A stretch of 64,000 nt of DNA, from NCBI RefSeq assembly GCF_016698645.1, contig NZ_CP068047.1:965001-1029000 (forward strand), in the 5' to 3' direction. Of this stretch, positions 18,696 to 26,149 are shown one piece after another (positions within the stretch are counted from its first letter, which is position 1; every line of letters begins with the position of its first letter). The stretch is from Devosia oryziradicis (GTDB lineage Bacteria > Pseudomonadota > Alphaproteobacteria > Rhizobiales > Devosiaceae). Below the pieces are notes generated by a model. It worked only from the letters and a program-made list of their open reading frames with translations. It searched no databases and had not been told where the DNA came from. The position numbers were made by a program, and so were the translations under genes.

Positions 18696-19397
18696 TCAGT
18701 GCGCGGCGTCCTCGACGCTCCAGCGGGCCTTGATGGAGCGGCCGAAGCCGCCCAGCCAGGGCGCGAAGAACAACAGGATGCGGCGGTGGTAGTGGATGAG
18801 GATGAAAAGGGCGGCCAGGATCAGCGTGCCGACCACGATCACCAGCTCCAGCGACAGCCCGATGGACTTGAGCCAGGCGGTCAGCAACATGCCCGGCAGG
18901 ATATGTGCGGCCGCCCAGGCAAAGGCGGAGGTGACGTTGATGACGGTGAAGTGCCCGTATCGCATGCCCATGATACCGGCGACGCCGGGTATCACCGCCT
19001 TCACGCCGGGGATGAACCGGCCGATGAACACCGCCTTGCCGCCATGCTTGGCGAAGAACACTTCGCCGCGGGCAATCAGTGGCTTGTGATTTTTGAAGGG
19101 CCAGACTTCCTTGATGGAGTCTTTGAGGAAGTGACCGATGGTGTAGGAGATGGCGTCGCCGATAATGGCGCCGATCACCGCGGCAAAATAGACTTCCCAG
19201 AAGGGCAGGCGGCCCTCGGCGATAATGCCGCCCGCCATGAGCAACACCGGCGTCGACGGCACGAAAAGCCCAAGGATGAACACCGCTTCGCCGATGGCTA
19301 CCGCGAAGATGAACCAGAAGGTCAGCCAGAAATTGCCCGAAATGGCATCGAGAAAATTCTCGAGATAGGCTGAGACGGTATGGAAGATATCGAACAT
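18696..19397 (-). CDS. DedA/SNARE-associated family membrane protein
   Basis: A 233-residue inner-membrane protein. Family features are the re-entrant glycine-rich segment FVPSTPVLLMAGG and the conserved block GGKAVFIGRFIPGVKAVIPGVAG with the essential basic residues, followed by two C-terminal helices. DedA proteins take part in lipid-carrier (undecaprenyl phosphate) recycling and membrane homeostasis. It is separated by 53 nt from the downstream TPR gene. Divergent from the RidA gene. Confidence 0.92.
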   Translation of the reverse strand: MFDIFHTVSAYLENFLDAISGNFWLTFWFIFAVAIGEAVFILGLFVPSTPVLLMAGGIIAEGRLPFWEVYFAAVIGAIIGDAISYTIGHFLKDSIKEVWPFKNHKPLIARGEVFFAKHGGKAVFIGRFIPGVKAVIPGVAGIMGMRYGHFTVINVTSAFAWAAAHILPGMLLTAWLKSIGLSLELVIVVGTLILAALFILIHYHRRILLFFAPWLGGFGRSIKARWSVEDAAH

Positions 19398-19503
19398 CAG
19401 GCGGTCTCGCGGGGACGGTAGAGCGGTGCGCAGTGCTCACCGACCGTTGACTTATGGCCGCTGAGGCGCTGAGGCTCAAGTACTATCACTTTAGAGCCAA
19501 CTC

Positions 19504-19896
19504 ATGACCCTTGTTCATCACATGATCGCCAGCGGCCCGCGGCCGGTCGCGCCCTTCTCCCACGCCGTCGAGGCCGACGGCTGGGTGTTCGTCACCGGGC
19601 AGATGCCGACCGACCCCGCGGCGCCCGACGCACCGCTTCCCGACGGCATCGCGGCGCAGACCAGGAGGGTGATCGATAACCTCAAGGTCGTGCTGGGAGG
19701 GATCGGCCTGGGGCTCGAGCACGTCACCATGGCCCGCATCTACCTGACCCAGTTCGAGCGCGATTATGCCGAGCTCAACGCGCTGTGGCCCAGCTTTTTT
19801 GCCGAGGGCAAGCTGCCCGCGCGGACCACCATCGGGGTTACCGCGCTGGCCGTGGGTGCGCTGGTCGAGATCGACTTGGTGGTGAAGCGACCGTAG
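19504..19896 (+). CDS. RidA family (enamine/imine deaminase-like) protein
   Basis: A 130-residue protein of the YjgF/YER057c/UK114 family. Conserved residues include the Arg in LPARTTIGV (the carboxylate-binding position of RidA) and ALVEIDLVVKRP at the C-terminus. RidA hydrolyses reactive 2-aminoacrylate made by pyridoxal enzymes; other subfamilies have other roles. It converges with the sugar-acid hydrolase gene across a hairpin. Confidence 0.9.
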   Translation: MTLVHHMIASGPRPVAPFSHAVEADGWVFVTGQMPTDPAAPDAPLPDGIAAQTRRVIDNLKVVLGGIGLGLEHVTMARIYLTQFERDYAELNALWPSFFAEGKLPARTTIGVTALAVGALVEIDLVVKRP

Positions 19897-19904
19897 CGCC
19901 TTCT

Positions 19905-19927
19905 TGCCTCTCCCCGCCGGAGAGGCA
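19905..19927. terminator. Hairpin between convergent RidA and hydrolase genes
   Basis: TGCCTCTCC-CCGCC-GGAGAGGCA is a perfect 9-bp stem with a 5-nt loop, centred between the two stop codons. There is no clear T run, so termination efficiency is uncertain. Confidence 0.55.
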
Positions 19928-19934
19928 GAGAGGC

Positions 19935-20786
19935 TTAAGCCGAATAGGCCTTCACGTTCTGCTGCTGCTCGCCGAGGCCCTCGATGCCCAGGCGCATGAC
20001 GTTGCCTGGCTTGAGCCAGACCGGTTCGGGCTTGATGCCCATGCCGACGCCGGGCGGGGTGCCGGTCGAGATGATATCGCCAGGCTGCAGGCTCATGAAC
20101 TGGCTGACATAGGACACGACCTTGGCAACCCCGAAGATCATCGTGGTGGTCGAGCCGTTCTGGTAGCGCTTGCCGTCGACCTCGAGCCACATCTTGAGGT
20201 TTTGCGGATCGGCGACCTCGTCGCGCGTCACCAGCCAGGGCCCGGTGGGCCCGAAGGTATCGCAACCCTTGCCCTTGTCCCAGGTGCCGCCGCGCTCGGT
20301 CTGGAAATGGCGCTCGGAGACGTCGTTGATGACGCAATAGCCGGCGACGTGGTCCATGGCGTCGGCCTCGTCGACGTAACGGGCTTCCTTGCCGATAACG
20401 ACGCCCAGTTCGACTTCCCAATCGGGCTTGATGGCGTTCTTGGGGATGATCACGTCGTCGTTGGGGCCCACGATGGCGCTGGTGGCCTTCATGAAGATGA
20501 TGGGCTCGGCCGGGATCGGTGCGCCGGTCTCGGCGGCATGGTCGGCATAGTTGAGGCCGATGCAGATGAACTTGCCCACACTGCCGACACAGGCGCCGAT
20601 GCGCTGGTTGGCATCGAGCTTGGGCAGCACGCCGATATCGGTGGCGCGGATCCTCGCCAGCCCCTCGGGCGTCAGCGCCTGGCCGGCAATGTCGCCAACA
20701 ACGCCGCTCAGGTCACGGATGGTGCCGTCTTCGGCCAGGATGGCAGGCTTTTCCGCGCCCTTGGCGCCAATGCGGAGCAGTTTCAT
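19935..20786 (-). CDS. Fumarylacetoacetate-hydrolase family enzyme, probable 2,4-diketo-3-deoxy-fuconate hydrolase
   Basis: A 283-residue FAH-fold hydrolase. The metal-binding acids are visible in KPDWEVELGVVIGK, and ICIGLNYADHAAE, FMKATSAIVGPND and PGDIISTGTPPGVGMG are family blocks. Members cleave diketo acids; this subgroup includes the last enzyme of the oxidative L-fucose route, which yields pyruvate and L-lactate. Neighbouring fucU, lactonase, dehydratase and lactate dehydrogenase genes support that role by context. An operator-like palindrome (20823-20834) lies 36 nt upstream of its start. Other FAH activities remain possible. Confidence 0.85.
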   Translation of the reverse strand: MKLLRIGAKGAEKPAILAEDGTIRDLSGVVGDIAGQALTPEGLARIRATDIGVLPKLDANQRIGACVGSVGKFICIGLNYADHAAETGAPIPAEPIIFMKATSAIVGPNDDVIIPKNAIKPDWEVELGVVIGKEARYVDEADAMDHVAGYCVINDVSERHFQTERGGTWDKGKGCDTFGPTGPWLVTRDEVADPQNLKMWLEVDGKRYQNGSTTTMIFGVAKVVSYVSQFMSLQPGDIISTGTPPGVGMGIKPEPVWLKPGNVMRLGIEGLGEQQQNVKAYSA

Positions 20787-20822
20787 GCGAGTGGTCCCTT
20801 TGCGTTGCGCTTGGCCATAAAG

Positions 20823-20834
20823 CTGACATGTTAG
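20823..20834. promoter_or_regulatory. Operator-like palindrome, site 1 (one mismatch)
   Basis: CTGACATGTTAG differs by one base from the perfect palindrome CTAACATGTTAG found at 22088 and 26100. It lies between fucU and the FAH-family gene, upstream of the latter, and is a candidate site for the GntR regulator encoded at 21337-22086. Confidence 0.65.
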
Positions 20835-20880
20835 CCAGTCGAGGCCGACCTTGGTTCAATCCGTTCGGTTGGCGTCAAAA

Positions 20881-21315
20881 TCAGGCGCCGGGACGGATGA
20901 CGCCCTTCTTGAGGATGATATTGCCATAAAGCCGGGCCTCACCGGTCTGGATGATGGCGGCGGCCGTCTTGGCCCGGTCGTAGAAGGCGAAGCGCTCGAT
21001 CTTGGAATAGCGCTTGTCGGGCTCGTGACGCGCGATGATGGCTTCGAATTCGTCGTCGATCGGCTGGCGGGCTGCCGGGTCGCCGACGACCTGCATGCCG
21101 ATGGCGGTCTCCTCGACATATTGGTCGAGCGGCAGCAGCGTCAGGACGGCGTCGAGCATGTCGGTGACGGAAAGGCCATCGGCACGGATCGTCATCGGCC
21201 CCAGGAACTCGGCGGGAAAATTGGCGTCGGCCAGGACGATCTCGTCGCCATGCCCCATGGCGCGCAGGGTCGAGAGCAGTTCGGGTCCGAGAATGGGCGG
21301 AATGTTCTTGAGCAT
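20881..21315 (-). CDS. fucU: RbsD/FucU family sugar mutarotase
   Basis: A 144-residue decameric-type mutarotase that interconverts sugar anomers. The catalytic region is GHGDEIVLADANFP with His22 and Asp24, and the C-terminal YGNIILKKGVI is the family signature. FucU members act on L-fucose and RbsD on D-ribose; the neighbouring lactonase, dehydratase and FAH hydrolase favour L-fucose. It follows the GntR gene by 21 nt on the same strand, so the two are probably co-transcribed. Confidence 0.92.
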   Translation of the reverse strand: MLKNIPPILGPELLSTLRAMGHGDEIVLADANFPAEFLGPMTIRADGLSVTDMLDAVLTLLPLDQYVEETAIGMQVVGDPAARQPIDDEFEAIIARHEPDKRYSKIERFAFYDRAKTAAAIIQTGEARLYGNIILKKGVIRPGA

Positions 21316-21336
21316 TATGGGCCTCCCGGGCCGTCG

Positions 21337-22086
21337 CTATCCGAAGGGGAAAGAGTCGCTGTCACTGCCCAGCGTGTCGCCATCGGCAAAAACGGCTGGG
21401 TGCTCGCGGGCAAAGGCGAAGAGTTCGACCATAACCGCGTCGATATGGGCGCGGATGGCCCTGGTAGCCTGGTCCTGGCTGGCGGCGAGGATGCCGTCGA
21501 AGATCGCCTGATGCTCGGCAATGGTCAGCGCCAGCCGGCGCGGCGTGATGATCAGGCGGCGGGCGCGGTCAAGGTTGGCGCGGGCCGAATCGATGATGCC
21601 CTTGATCTTGGTGAAGCGCATCGAGCGGAAGATGATGTCGTGAAAATCGATGTCGATCTGGTGGAAGGCTTCGGCATCGTCGCGTTCAGCGGCCTCGCGC
21701 TGCGCCGCCATATTGGCATGGAGCGCCTCGATCAGTTCGGCGTCATGCGCGCCGATCAGCACGCGCAACGCCTCCGATTCGAGCGCCTTGCGAATGAGCA
21801 TGTATTCGCGGACATCGGCGATGCGCACCAGCGATACGGTCGAACCACGCTGCGGGGCGATATCGACCAGCCCCTCGGCCTGCAGCCGCGCCAGGGCCTC
21901 GCTCACCGGAAAGCGCGAGACGCCCAGTTCGGCGCAGACCATGGATTTGTCGATCACGCTGCCAGGTGGCATGGCCAGCGTGACAATGGCGTGCCGCAGC
22001 GCATTGGTGACATCGGCGGTGACATTGCCGCGCGTGAGCGCGGTGGGTCGGGCCAGAAAAGAGTAGGGACTTGCTGCCGATCTCAT
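21337..22086 (-). CDS. GntR-family regulator (FCD/FadR subfamily) of the sugar-acid block
   Basis: A 249-residue regulator: winged helix at about 20-90 (GSVIDKSMVCAELGVSRFPVSEAL split over two helices) and an FCD ligand domain at about 95-235 with the metal/ligand residues in IDIDFHDII and AEHQAIF. The start codon is one base from the palindrome CTAACATGTTAG (22088-22099), so the gene has no room for a ribosome-binding site; the mRNA may be leaderless and the protein autoregulated. It shares an intergenic region with the divergent dehydratase gene. The effector is likely a fuconate-type sugar acid (inference). Confidence 0.88.
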   Translation of the reverse strand: MRSAASPYSFLARPTALTRGNVTADVTNALRHAIVTLAMPPGSVIDKSMVCAELGVSRFPVSEALARLQAEGLVDIAPQRGSTVSLVRIADVREYMLIRKALESEALRVLIGAHDAELIEALHANMAAQREAAERDDAEAFHQIDIDFHDIIFRSMRFTKIKGIIDSARANLDRARRLIITPRRLALTIAEHQAIFDGILAASQDQATRAIRAHIDAVMVELFAFAREHPAVFADGDTLGSDSDSFPFG

Positions 22087-22087
22087 G

Positions 22088-22099
22088 CTAACATGTTAG
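22088..22099. promoter_or_regulatory. Operator-like palindrome, site 2
   Basis: CTAACATGTTAG is a perfect 12-bp palindrome in the divergent region between the GntR gene and the UxaA-family dehydratase gene. It is identical to the site at 26100-26111, the expected arrangement for a dimeric FadR-type regulator controlling its own gene and the pathway. Confidence 0.8.
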
Positions 22100-22214
22100 T
22101 TAGTGCCGTGGTGCTTTACAATGCCCGTCGCTGCCGGTTGCGGGCGCAATCTGGCGGCAAACGGGTCCGGCGTAAAGCGCAGTTGAGACCCGACCCCGCG
22201 AAAGTTCCCGATCC
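22100..22214 (+). promoter_or_regulatory. Leader of the UxaA-family dehydratase gene
   Basis: The 115 nt between the operator and the dehydratase start must contain its promoter and leader. No convincing -35/-10 pair or hairpin stands out, and only a weak ribosome-binding site (GCGAAAG) is seen. Confidence 0.35.
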
Positions 22215-23765
22215 ATGTCTGAAACGATGACCCGCCCGCAGCCCAGGACGCTGGTGCTCAATGCCGCCGACAATGTCGCCGTGGCGCTTGCCAATCTCGA
22301 TGTCGGCAGCGATACGCCGCAGGGGGTCCGCATCGTGCGCCGCGTGCCCAAGGGGCATAAATTCGCCAGCCGTACGATCGCGGCGGGCGAGGCGGTGATC
22401 AAGTTTGGCCAGATCATCGGTTTTGCCAAGGAAGCCATCGTTCCGGGCGACTGGGTGCATGAGCACAATTGCGGCATGGGTGGTGCCGACGGCACGCTGA
22501 CCCATGACTATGCCTTTAGCCAGGGCGTCGTCGCCCCCGACATGGTCCCGCTCCACCAGCGCGCCACCTTCGAGGGTTATCGCCGTGCCAATGGCAAGGT
22601 GGGCACGCGCAACTATATCGGCATCCTCACCTCGGTGAATTGCTCGGCCACGGTGGCCAAGTTCGTCGCCGATGCGATCAATCGTTCGGACATCTTGCTC
22701 GACTATCCCGAAATCGATGGTGTGGTGCCGTTCGTGCACGGCACGGGCTGCGGCATGGAATCGCGGGGCGAGGGCTTCGACATCCTCAAGCGCACGCAGT
22801 GGGGCTATACGTCCAATCCCAACCTGGGGGCCGCGCTGCTGGTGGGGCTGGGCTGCGAGGTGTTCCAGATCGGCCGCATGAAGGAAATGTATGGCATCGA
22901 GGAGGGGGAGACCTTCCAGACCATGACCATCCAGGAGCGTGGCGGCACCAAGAAGATGATCGAGTGGGGTGTCGAGAAGGTCAAGGAAATGCTGCCCATC
23001 GCTGCTGCGGCGCGGCGCGAGACGGTGGATGCCAGCCACCTGACGCTGGCGCTGCAATGCGGTGGTTCGGACGGCTATTCGGGCATTACCGCCAATCCGG
23101 CCCTGGGCTATGCGGCCGATATCCTGGTGCGCAATGGCGGTACGGCCATCCTCAGCGAAACGCCGGAAATCTACGGCGCCGAGCACCTGCTGACCCGACG
23201 CGCGATCAACCGGGAAGTGGGCGAAAAGCTCATCAGCCGCATCCATTGGTGGGAGGACTATACCCGCCGCAACCATGGCGAAATGAACAACAATCCTTCG
23301 CCGGGCAACAAGCTGGGCGGCCTTACCACCATCCTCGAAAAGTCGCTGGGCGCCGCGGCCAAGGGTGGTACGACCCCACTCACGGCCGTCTATGAATATG
23401 CCGAGCCGGTGACCGAGAAGGGCTTCGTGTTCATGGACACGCCCGGCTTCGACCCGGTATCGGCGACCGGGCAGGTTGCCGGTGGCGCCAACATCCTCGC
23501 CTTCACCACCGGCCGCGGCTCGGCCTATGGCTGCAAGCCGGTGCCTTCGATGAAGCTTGCCACCAACTCGGACATGTATGCACGCATGACCGACGACATG
23601 GATATCAACTGCGGCGATATCGTCGAGGGTGTCTCGATCGAGGACAAGGGCCAGGAGATCTTCGACATGCTGCTCAAGATCGCCTCAGGGCAGCCCACCA
23701 AGTCCGAAGAACTGGGTTATGGCGACAACGAATTCGTCCCGTGGCAGGTCGGGGCGACGATGTGA
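22215..23765 (+). CDS. UxaA-family (altronate/galactarate-type) dehydratase
   Basis: A 516-residue sugar-acid dehydratase. The N-terminal SAF domain (about 1-100) ends with GDWVHEHNCGMG, and the large C-terminal domain contains the conserved RANGKVGTRNYIGI, TGCGMESRG, ALQCGGSDGYSGIT and FTTGRGSAYGCKPVPS. UxaA dehydrates altronate or galactarate with a metal or Fe-S centre. Here the context (fucU, lactonase, FAH hydrolase, lldD, shared operators) suggests the substrate is L-fuconate or a similar sugar acid, replacing the enolase-type fuconate dehydratase; this is inference. It is followed within a few bases by the TfoX-like reading frame. Confidence 0.87.
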   Translation: MSETMTRPQPRTLVLNAADNVAVALANLDVGSDTPQGVRIVRRVPKGHKFASRTIAAGEAVIKFGQIIGFAKEAIVPGDWVHEHNCGMGGADGTLTHDYAFSQGVVAPDMVPLHQRATFEGYRRANGKVGTRNYIGILTSVNCSATVAKFVADAINRSDILLDYPEIDGVVPFVHGTGCGMESRGEGFDILKRTQWGYTSNPNLGAALLVGLGCEVFQIGRMKEMYGIEEGETFQTMTIQERGGTKKMIEWGVEKVKEMLPIAAAARRETVDASHLTLALQCGGSDGYSGITANPALGYAADILVRNGGTAILSETPEIYGAEHLLTRRAINREVGEKLISRIHWWEDYTRRNHGEMNNNPSPGNKLGGLTTILEKSLGAAAKGGTTPLTAVYEYAEPVTEKGFVFMDTPGFDPVSATGQVAGGANILAFTTGRGSAYGCKPVPSMKLATNSDMYARMTDDMDINCGDIVEGVSIEDKGQEIFDMLLKIASGQPTKSEELGYGDNEFVPWQVGATM

Positions 23766-24091
23766 GCACGTAGCAGAAAACGGTCGACTACATCCTCGAG
23801 CAGTCAGCCGGCGCCGGCACGATGACGGCCAGGAAAATGTTCGGCGAATACGGCATGTATTGCGACGGCAAGGTCATGGCCTTCATCTGCGACGACCAGT
23901 TGTTCATCAAGCCCACCGAGGCGGGCCGCGCCTATCTGGGCGAGGTCACCGAGGCCGAGGCCTATCCGGGGTCGAAGATGTATTTCCTGGTCGCTGGCGA
24001 TCGCTGGGACGATGCCGATTGGCTGGCGGGGCTGGTCAAGGCAACCGCGGACGCGCTGCCGGCGCCGAAGGCGAAAAAGGCGAAGGGGTGA
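23762..24091 (+). pseudogene. TfoX/Sxy N-domain protein with an early in-frame stop
   Basis: Reading from the GTG at 23762 gives V-S-T, then TAG at 23771-23773, then QKTVDYILEQSAGAGTMTARKMFGEYG, the normal beginning of a TfoX N-terminal domain. A single C-to-T change (CAG to TAG) would explain the stop. The rest (23774-24091) is intact with CDGKVMAFICDDQLFIKPT and a lysine-rich tail. Translation could begin at the internal ATG 23822, giving 89 residues without the first helix, but no ribosome-binding site precedes it. TfoX-domain proteins are linked to competence control in gammaproteobacteria; in alphaproteobacteria their role is unclear. Confidence 0.6.
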
Positions 24092-24095
24092 TGGG

Positions 24096-24368
24096 ATGCG
24101 CGGCGCCCATGTGGTCATTGCAGGCCGCGTTCAGGGCGTCGGCTTTCGCTACTGGGTCCAGGTGGAGGCGGTCTCGCGCGGCCTTGGCGGCTGGGTGCGC
24201 AATCGGCGCGACGGGTCGGTGGAAGCGGTGTTTTTCGGGGAGAATGACGCTGTCGCCGGCATGCTGGAGGCGTGTTGGGACGGCCCTGAGATGGCTGGCG
24301 TCACCGCGGTGACGGTAGCAGAGACGGACGAAGTGCCATCGGGATTTGAGATACGCGGCACGGCCTAA
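24096..24368 (+). CDS. acyP: Acylphosphatase
   Basis: A 90-residue enzyme hydrolysing acyl phosphates. The catalytic signature GRVQGVGFRYW (residues 10-20, Arg18) and GWVRNRRDGSVE with Asn37 are both intact, and the total length is normal. The ATG at 24096 overlaps the region just after the TfoX-frame stop (GGTGATGGG before it), so the three genes from 22215 onward are probably one transcript. Confidence 0.93.
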   Translation: MRGAHVVIAGRVQGVGFRYWVQVEAVSRGLGGWVRNRRDGSVEAVFFGENDAVAGMLEACWDGPEMAGVTAVTVAETDEVPSGFEIRGTA

Positions 24369-24379
24369 TCTCTATGAGA

Positions 24380-24467
24380 CCTCATGGTGAGCCAGTCGAA
24401 CCACGAGGTCGAGCGAGTGGAGACCTCTTATGCCACGACCTCGTCCTTCGACGGGCTCAGGATGAGG
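24380..24467 (-). repeat. Intergenic palindromic repeat unit, copy B
   Basis: Two 29-nt arms (24380-24408 and 24439-24467) with a 30-nt spacer. Compared with copy A at 6487-6564 the unit is inverted. It has the same CC/GG swaps at arm positions 7-8 and 22-23, and shares TCGTGGCA next to the inner end of one arm as well as AGTAGAC outside. The outer flank contributes the stop codon of the methyltransferase gene. Confidence 0.9.
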
Positions 24468-24468
24468 T

Positions 24469-25110
24469 CTACTCGGAGTTGGGTGGGCCCTTCAGCCGAT
24501 AAACCGACCCCACTCGTTCAGCGCTCGCTCGTGCATCGCCCACGTCCCCCACTGCGTAAGACGCCACGCGCTCCAGTTGATCCACTGGCAAGTCCCGTCG
24601 TTCCGGATCGCCGATCAGCACGTCCATTCCAGCGTCCATGCAGCGCTGGAGGAATGGCAGCATGCGCTGGCCGACTTCGGGATTGTAGAACACGTCGCCG
24701 GCGGCGATCAGATCAAAGCCCTCGGGTGCGGCGCTCGCGATGTCGACGTCGATCACCTCTATCACGACGCCGTTGGCCGCAGCGTTGAGCGCGATGGCGG
24801 CGCGGCCGTTGGGGTCGATCTCCGCGGCGCTTACGATCGCTCCAGCCTTGGCCGCAGCGATGCCCACCAGGCCCGAACCGGCTCCGAGGTCCAGCAGGCG
24901 CTTGCCTCCTGCCAAGTCCGGATGCACCGCGAAGTGGTGTGCCAGTGCCAGCCCACCCGCCCATTGATAGGCCCAGTAGGGAGCATCACCATCAGGCGCC
25001 GACAGCCGCGACAGCCGGCTGCCGGGATGGGCGGTGTAGAGCACGATATCAGGCAGCGACGGCACGGGGTCGAGCCGGAGGTTCTGCCTGATGAAGTCGG
25101 CAGGCTTCAA
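24469..25110 (-). CDS. Class I SAM-dependent methyltransferase (ETFB-lysine / nicotinamide N-methylase-like)
   Basis: A 213-residue methyltransferase with the SAM-binding glycine motif LLDLGAGSGLVGIAAAKAG, the acidic post-II AAEIDPNG and the motif IAAGDVFYNPE. The YWAYQWAGGLALA block is typical of the ETFbeta-lysine methyltransferase group (PrmA-related), which methylates proteins. Translation starts at a TTG that overlaps the stop of the lactonase gene (TTGA), so it is coupled to it. The last codons lie in the flank of palindromic repeat B. Confidence 0.85.
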   Translation of the reverse strand: MKPADFIRQNLRLDPVPSLPDIVLYTAHPGSRLSRLSAPDGDAPYWAYQWAGGLALAHHFAVHPDLAGGKRLLDLGAGSGLVGIAAAKAGAIVSAAEIDPNGRAAIALNAAANGVVIEVIDVDIASAAPEGFDLIAAGDVFYNPEVGQRMLPFLQRCMDAGMDVLIGDPERRDLPVDQLERVASYAVGDVGDARASAERVGSVYRLKGPPNSE

Positions 25111-26021
25111 GGCGTCTGCAGGCCCGTTGCGCTCACATAGGTGGCCATCACGTACTGGCTGCAGGTAATGAACAGCCGATTGCGCCGGGGGCCGCCGAAG
25201 ACCACGTTGGAGGTCTTGGCACCGGTCTTGATGCGGCCGAGCAGCGCCCCTGCCGGGTTATAGACGTTCACGCCCAGACCCGCGCTGGTCCAGACATTGC
25301 CTTCGGTATCGAGGCGGAAGCCGTCGGGCAGGCCGGAATCGACGTCGGCGAAGACCTTCGCGTTGGTCAGCACACTGCCATTGACATCGAACTGCCGGAT
25401 ATGGGCCGGCCAATCCGGGTCGTGGCTCTGGCCGGTATCGGAGACATAGAGGACGGATTCGTCGGGCGAGAAGGCGAGGCCATTGGGCTTGGCGAAATCG
25501 TCGGCCACCACGGTCAGCGAGCCGTCCGAGGGGTCGAAGCGATAGACGAAGCAGCCAGCCTGTTCCTGGTCGGACTTGTAGCCTTCGTAGTCGCTGAGGA
25601 TGCCGTAGGGCGGGTCGGTGAACCAGATCGTGCCGTCGGATTTGACGACGACGTCATTGGGCGAATTGAGCCGCTTGCCCCGATAGCGGTCGACCAAGGT
25701 AGTCACCGTGCCATCGGGCTCGGTGCGGAGGACCGCCCTTGCGCCATGCGAGCAGGAAATGAGCCGGCCCTGGCGGTCCCGGGTATTGCCGTTCACGTAG
25801 TTGGAAGGCGTGCGGAAGGTGGTCACCCCCAGCTCCGGCACCCATTTGAGCATGCGGTTGTTGGGAATGTCGCTCCATACCAGGAAGTTGCCATCGGCAA
25901 ACCACACTGGCCCCTCGGCCCAGCGGCAGCCGTCATAGAGCACTTCAAGCGCCGCAATGCCGATCGCCAGGTCGTAGAATTTCTTGTCGATGAATTCGAG
26001 CGCGTCCCCGCCGATCGCCAT
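25107..26021 (-). CDS. SMP-30/gluconolactonase-family sugar lactonase
   Basis: A 304-residue six-bladed beta-propeller hydrolase. Metal-ligand regions are visible: EGPVW near residue 37, RLNSPNDVVV, and the Asn/Asp in FAKPNGLAFSPDE. Such enzymes open sugar lactones, for example L-fucono-lactone after fucose oxidation. GGGAGAG precedes the ATG at 26021; codons further upstream are not used. A perfect operator palindrome at 26100-26111 lies between this gene and the divergent lactate dehydrogenase gene, placing both under the same control. Confidence 0.9.
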   Translation of the reverse strand: MAIGGDALEFIDKKFYDLAIGIAALEVLYDGCRWAEGPVWFADGNFLVWSDIPNNRMLKWVPELGVTTFRTPSNYVNGNTRDRQGRLISCSHGARAVLRTEPDGTVTTLVDRYRGKRLNSPNDVVVKSDGTIWFTDPPYGILSDYEGYKSDQEQAGCFVYRFDPSDGSLTVVADDFAKPNGLAFSPDESVLYVSDTGQSHDPDWPAHIRQFDVNGSVLTNAKVFADVDSGLPDGFRLDTEGNVWTSAGLGVNVYNPAGALLGRIKTGAKTSNVVFGGPRRNRLFITCSQYVMATYVSATGLQTP

Positions 26022-26099
26022 GCCGTCTCTCCCGTTTGGCCGCATTTGACGGCATGGGTTGGCAGGTGGCAAGAGCCTAACAACAGGTCGCATTGACGA

Positions 26100-26111
26100 C
26101 TAACATGTTAG
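26100..26111. promoter_or_regulatory. Operator-like palindrome, site 3
   Basis: CTAACATGTTAG, identical to site 2, sits in the 128-nt divergent region between the lactonase and lldD genes. It extends the predicted GntR regulon to both genes. Confidence 0.8.
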
Positions 26112-26149
26112 TTGCTAGGCAGGCCGAACCGATGCCGGAGTGCCTCTGA

